8,540 nt of DNA from the NCBI GenBank assembly GCA_003864535.1, contig BHEQ01000071.1, positions 1-8,540 on the forward strand, given 5' to 3'. Positions within the stretch are counted from its first letter, which is position 1. Each line of letters opens with the position of its first letter. The notes below the pieces were generated by a model that was not told where the DNA came from, made no database searches, and saw only the letters and a list, made by a program, of their open reading frames with translations. The position numbers and the translations under genes were made by a program. Positions 6,317 to 8,540 of this stretch are shown here, piece by piece. The stretch is from Gammaproteobacteria bacterium. GTDB taxonomy: Bacteria; Pseudomonadota; Gammaproteobacteria; Cardiobacteriales; Wohlfahrtiimonadaceae.

Positions 6317-7291
6317 CTACACATCATCTCTATTTAATAGAAAATCAGCATCAAGAATTGCGAGTAACTCGGCAAAGTCTGGAGCTAAAGGTGTATCAAA
6401 CCGCATTTCTTCTTGCGTTAATGGATGAATTAACTTTAAAGTTTTTGCATGTAAAGCTTGACGCTTAAAATTGCGTAAAATATGCGCATGTTCGTCACTC
6501 ATTAAGCTTGGAATGCGGAGCCGTGCTCCATAAAGCTCATCACCAATCAAAGGTAATCTTAAAAAACTCATGTGAACTCTAATTTGATGAGTGCGTCCTG
6601 TTTCTAATTGACATTGCACATAAGTATTGGCACGAAAGCGTTTAATCACACGAATATGAGTAATTGCAGGCTTACCTAGAGCTTGGCACGACATTTTTTG
6701 GCGTTCAGTATGATGCCGCCCAATTGGTGCATCAATCGTTTGCCCTTGATCCATAACGCCATAACTAAGCGCATGATATAAACGCCCCATTTGGCGTGTT
6801 TGAAGCTGCTCGATCAAGCTTGAATATGCAAGAGGCGATTTAGCGACAACCATAACTCCTGAGGTGTTTTTATCTAAACGATGGACAATACCCGCTCGCG
6901 GCAATGCTCTTGCGTTTGGATGATAATTGAGAAGACCATTCATTAAAGTACCTGAAGGATTCCCAGATCCTGGATGAATAACTAATCCTTGCGGTTTGTT
7001 AAGCACCAAAATATGTTCATCTTCAAACACGATATCTAAAGGTATATCTTCAGCAATTGCATCTTCAAGCGAGACTTGCTCAAGATTTAAAGTGATCGCC
7101 ACAGATTCGCCACCAAAAACCTTTTCACTACTTTTTACGCTCTTTTGATTTAAAAAAACGTCCCCTTTTTTAATTGCCTCAGCAATTTTAACACGGGAGA
7201 AGTCTGGCATAATGGCAGCTATGGCAGCATCAAGACGTTTTCCGGCAAGATGATTTGGAATAATTAGTGAAAAAGTTTCAGTTTGGTTCAT
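6317..7291 (-). CDS. rluD: 23S rRNA pseudouridine synthase RluD
   Basis: Cytoplasmic enzyme of the RluA/RluC/RluD family; E. coli RluD makes pseudouridines at 1911, 1915 and 1917 in helix 69 of 23S rRNA. An N-terminal S4-like RNA-binding domain (about residues 18-75, with GKRLDAAIA and IKKGDVFLNQK) precedes the catalytic domain. The catalytic Asp is in HRLDKNTSGVMVVAKS (D140), and GRTHQIRVHM (232-241) and PLIGDELYG (247-255) are further family motifs. The 324-aa length is normal for RluD (326 in E. coli). The divergent position next to bamD, as in E. coli, supports RluD over RluA or RluC. The ATG at 7291 has no visible Shine-Dalgarno sequence, but the protein begins as expected and no better internal start is seen, so translation may be leaderless or weakly initiated. 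Confidence 0.94.
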   Translation of the reverse strand: MNQTETFSLIIPNHLAGKRLDAAIAAIMPDFSRVKIAEAIKKGDVFLNQKSVKSSEKVFGGESVAITLNLEQVSLEDAIAEDIPLDIVFEDEHILVLNKPQGLVIHPGSGNPSGTLMNGLLNYHPNARALPRAGIVHRLDKNTSGVMVVAKSPLAYSSLIEQLQTRQMGRLYHALSYGVMDQGQTIDAPIGRHHTERQKMSCQALGKPAITHIRVIKRFRANTYVQCQLETGRTHQIRVHMSFLRLPLIGDELYGARLRIPSLMSDEHAHILRNFKRQALHAKTLKLIHPLTQEEMRFDTPLAPDFAELLAILDADFLLNRDDV

Positions 7292-7337
7292 GATTTGGCT
7301 ATAATTACGCAGTTAATTTCTAATGGATAAAATAAAT
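7292..7337 (+). promoter_or_regulatory. Divergent rluD/bamD promoter gap with consensus -10 for bamD
   Basis: The gap holds a perfect TATAAT at 7300-7305 on the plus strand. A transcript from it would start near 7311-7313, giving bamD a leader of about 25 bases to the ATG at 7338. No good -35 is present at 16-18 bp (TTTCAG at 7276-7281 is poor and lies inside rluD), and there is no TG extension. On the minus strand the same bases read TAATTATAG, so the rluD promoter may overlap, but I cannot identify it firmly. Confidence 0.42.
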
Positions 7338-8105
7338 ATGATTTTTAAAGCGCGTTACTATATCTCAATTTGTCCTCTTTTAGTTATACTTTCTGCATGT
7401 GGCAGTCTGCTAAGTAAAGAGCAAAAAATGGCTGCTCAATCAACTCAAGAGCTAATCATACAAGCCAAGGATAATACTCGTGGAGCGCAATATAAAACAG
7501 CAATTAGCTATTATGACACGCTCGAGGCGCGTTTACCAATGGGGTCAATTGCTGAGGAAGCTAAATTAGCTAAAATTTATATATATTATAAAGATCGTGA
7601 GCCTGAAAAAGCAATTGCCGAGGCAGATTTATTTCTTAAAACCTATCCAAATCATGCCTATGCTGATTATGCTTGGTATATGAAAGGAATGATTGATTAT
7701 GATCGCGCCCTTTCAATAATCGATAAATTACTCCCACCTGATCGCTCTAGAATTAATCCAGCCCAAATGAAACGCTCCTTAATTGCATTTGAAACAGTCG
7801 TTAAAAATTATCCTAATGGGGAATACGCGGAAGAATCATTACAAAGAGCTATTTTTTTACGCAACAATTTATCTAAGTCTGAAATGAATGTTGCTGATTT
7901 TTATATGCGCCGTAAAGCTTATATTGCCGCTGCTAATCGCGCCCAAAATGTGCTTGATTTATATGATGGCACGCCCTCAACCGTGGATGCACTTTATTTG
8001 CAAGTTAAGGCTTATAGAGAACTTAAATTAGATGTTTTAGCAAATGATCGCTTAAGAATCCTCCAACTTAATTTCCCTAGAGACCCACGCTTATCTAAGC
8101 TTTAA
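7338..8105 (+). CDS. bamD: Outer membrane assembly lipoprotein BamD
   Basis: Essential lipoprotein of the BAM complex, which with BamA folds beta-barrel proteins into the outer membrane; BamD sits on its periplasmic face. A hydrophobic signal ends in the lipobox LSAC, so the mature protein starts at Cys21 counted from this start. The rest is the TPR-like BamD fold, with recognisable motifs such as YKTAISYYDTLEARLPMG, AYADYAWYMKGM and FETVVKNYPNGEYAEES. I chose ATG 7338 because GGAT at 7325-7328 lies ten bases upstream and the signal then begins MIFKAR. An in-frame ATG at 7323 would add five residues but has no ribosome site. The length of 255 aa is close to E. coli BamD (245). Divergence from rluD matches E. 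coli. The next gene follows after 24 bp, so they are probably co-transcribed. Confidence 0.93.
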   Translation: MIFKARYYISICPLLVILSACGSLLSKEQKMAAQSTQELIIQAKDNTRGAQYKTAISYYDTLEARLPMGSIAEEAKLAKIYIYYKDREPEKAIAEADLFLKTYPNHAYADYAWYMKGMIDYDRALSIIDKLLPPDRSRINPAQMKRSLIAFETVVKNYPNGEYAEESLQRAIFLRNNLSKSEMNVADFYMRRKAYIAAANRAQNVLDLYDGTPSTVDALYLQVKAYRELKLDVLANDRLRILQLNFPRDPRLSKL

Positions 8106-8129
8106 TATCAAACATCTAAGACCTATATA

Positions 8130-8540
8130 ATGCTCTATTTCTTGTATAAAATAGCATGGTGGCTTGTGCTCATTCCTGCGTTTTTATACCGCTTGTGGAA
8201 AGATCGCCATCAAGATTGCGCGTTTAAAAGAAGCCTAGAGCGTCTTGCAATAGGCGCTAATCTTCCTCGGCACGCAATTTTAGTTCATGCCGTTTCACTG
8301 GGTGAAGTCCGTGCGATTACGCCTTTGGTTGAGGCTTTACTAAAAGCATATCCGCATTTACAGATCATAATGAGTTGCATTACCTTAACTGGGCGGGCGC
8401 AGATTTTAAAAACATTTAAAACGCGCGTTCATCATGTTTTTTTACCATTTGATCATAATCTTATTATGCATATGTTTTTGCATAAGCTTGCTCCAAAAAT
8501 AATTATCATAATGGAAACAGAGATTTGGCCTAATTTATTT
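8130..8540 (+). CDS. waaA: 3-deoxy-D-manno-octulosonic acid (Kdo) transferase WaaA, N-terminal part
   Basis: The frame opens at ATG 8130 and stays open for 137 codons to the window edge, so the gene is truncated only by the window. WaaA (KdtA) moves Kdo from CMP-Kdo to the lipid IVA precursor at the cytoplasmic side of the inner membrane, building the LPS inner core. Residues 1-23 form the usual hydrophobic membrane anchor ending in RLWKDR. HAVSLGEV (53-60) contains the conserved Glu (E59) expected to be the catalytic base, and METEIWPNLF (128-137) is the family signature. The start context is weak: only TAAG at 8117-8120 resembles a ribosome site. It lies 24 bp after bamD on the same strand, suggesting a shared transcript for two outer-membrane functions. 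About two thirds of the protein is missing from view. Confidence 0.92.
   Translation, partial: MLYFLYKIAWWLVLIPAFLYRLWKDRHQDCAFKRSLERLAIGANLPRHAILVHAVSLGEVRAITPLVEALLKAYPHLQIIMSCITLTGRAQILKTFKTRVHHVFLPFDHNLIMHMFLHKLAPKIIIIMETEIWPNLF

Overview
The window looks like chromosomal DNA of an AT-rich gammaproteobacterium. Outer-membrane assembly (bamD) and LPS (waaA) genes show a Gram-negative cell. The divergent rluD/bamD pair is the arrangement known from E. coli and other gammaproteobacteria. The two sugar genes are closest in architecture to E. coli mngA and mngB. I cannot fix the genus from this sequence alone; a lineage such as Cardiobacteriales/Ignatzschineria-like bacteria or Orbales is only a guess.

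Layout: (1) 1-116, the last codons of a thiolase. (2) 117-286, a very AT-rich control region with three nested or neighbouring inverted repeats, the best a 35-bp dyad at 207-241. (3) 287-6149, three same-strand genes with short gaps (45 and 31 bp): a fructose-family PTS EIIABC permease (mngA-like), a GH38 alpha-mannosidase (mngB-like) and a glycerate 2-kinase (garK-like). (4) 6150-6316, a convergent intergenic gap carrying a GC-rich hairpin element with imperfect terminal inverted repeats. (5) 7291-6317 on the minus strand, rluD. (6) A 46-bp divergent promoter gap. (7) bamD and, 24 bp later, the first 137 codons of waaA (kdtA), cut by the window end.

The three central genes make a coherent pathway. 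MngA would import 2-O-alpha-mannosyl-D-glycerate and phosphorylate it on the mannose. MngB would cleave it to mannose 6-phosphate and D-glycerate. The kinase would turn the glycerate into 2-phosphoglycerate, so both halves reach glycolysis. In E. coli the glycerate kinase is not in the mng operon, so this self-contained operon is the main item of metabolic interest. No regulator gene (such as mngR) lies in the window, but the leader upstream of mngA has good operator candidates.

The right-hand part is housekeeping: ribosome modification (RluD), outer-membrane protein assembly (BamD) and lipid A-Kdo synthesis (WaaA). I found no tRNA, rRNA, CRISPR array, transposase, phage gene or defence system, and no clear evidence of an undescribed system. 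The most useful leads are the leader dyads, the mng-garK linkage and the intergenic repeat element.
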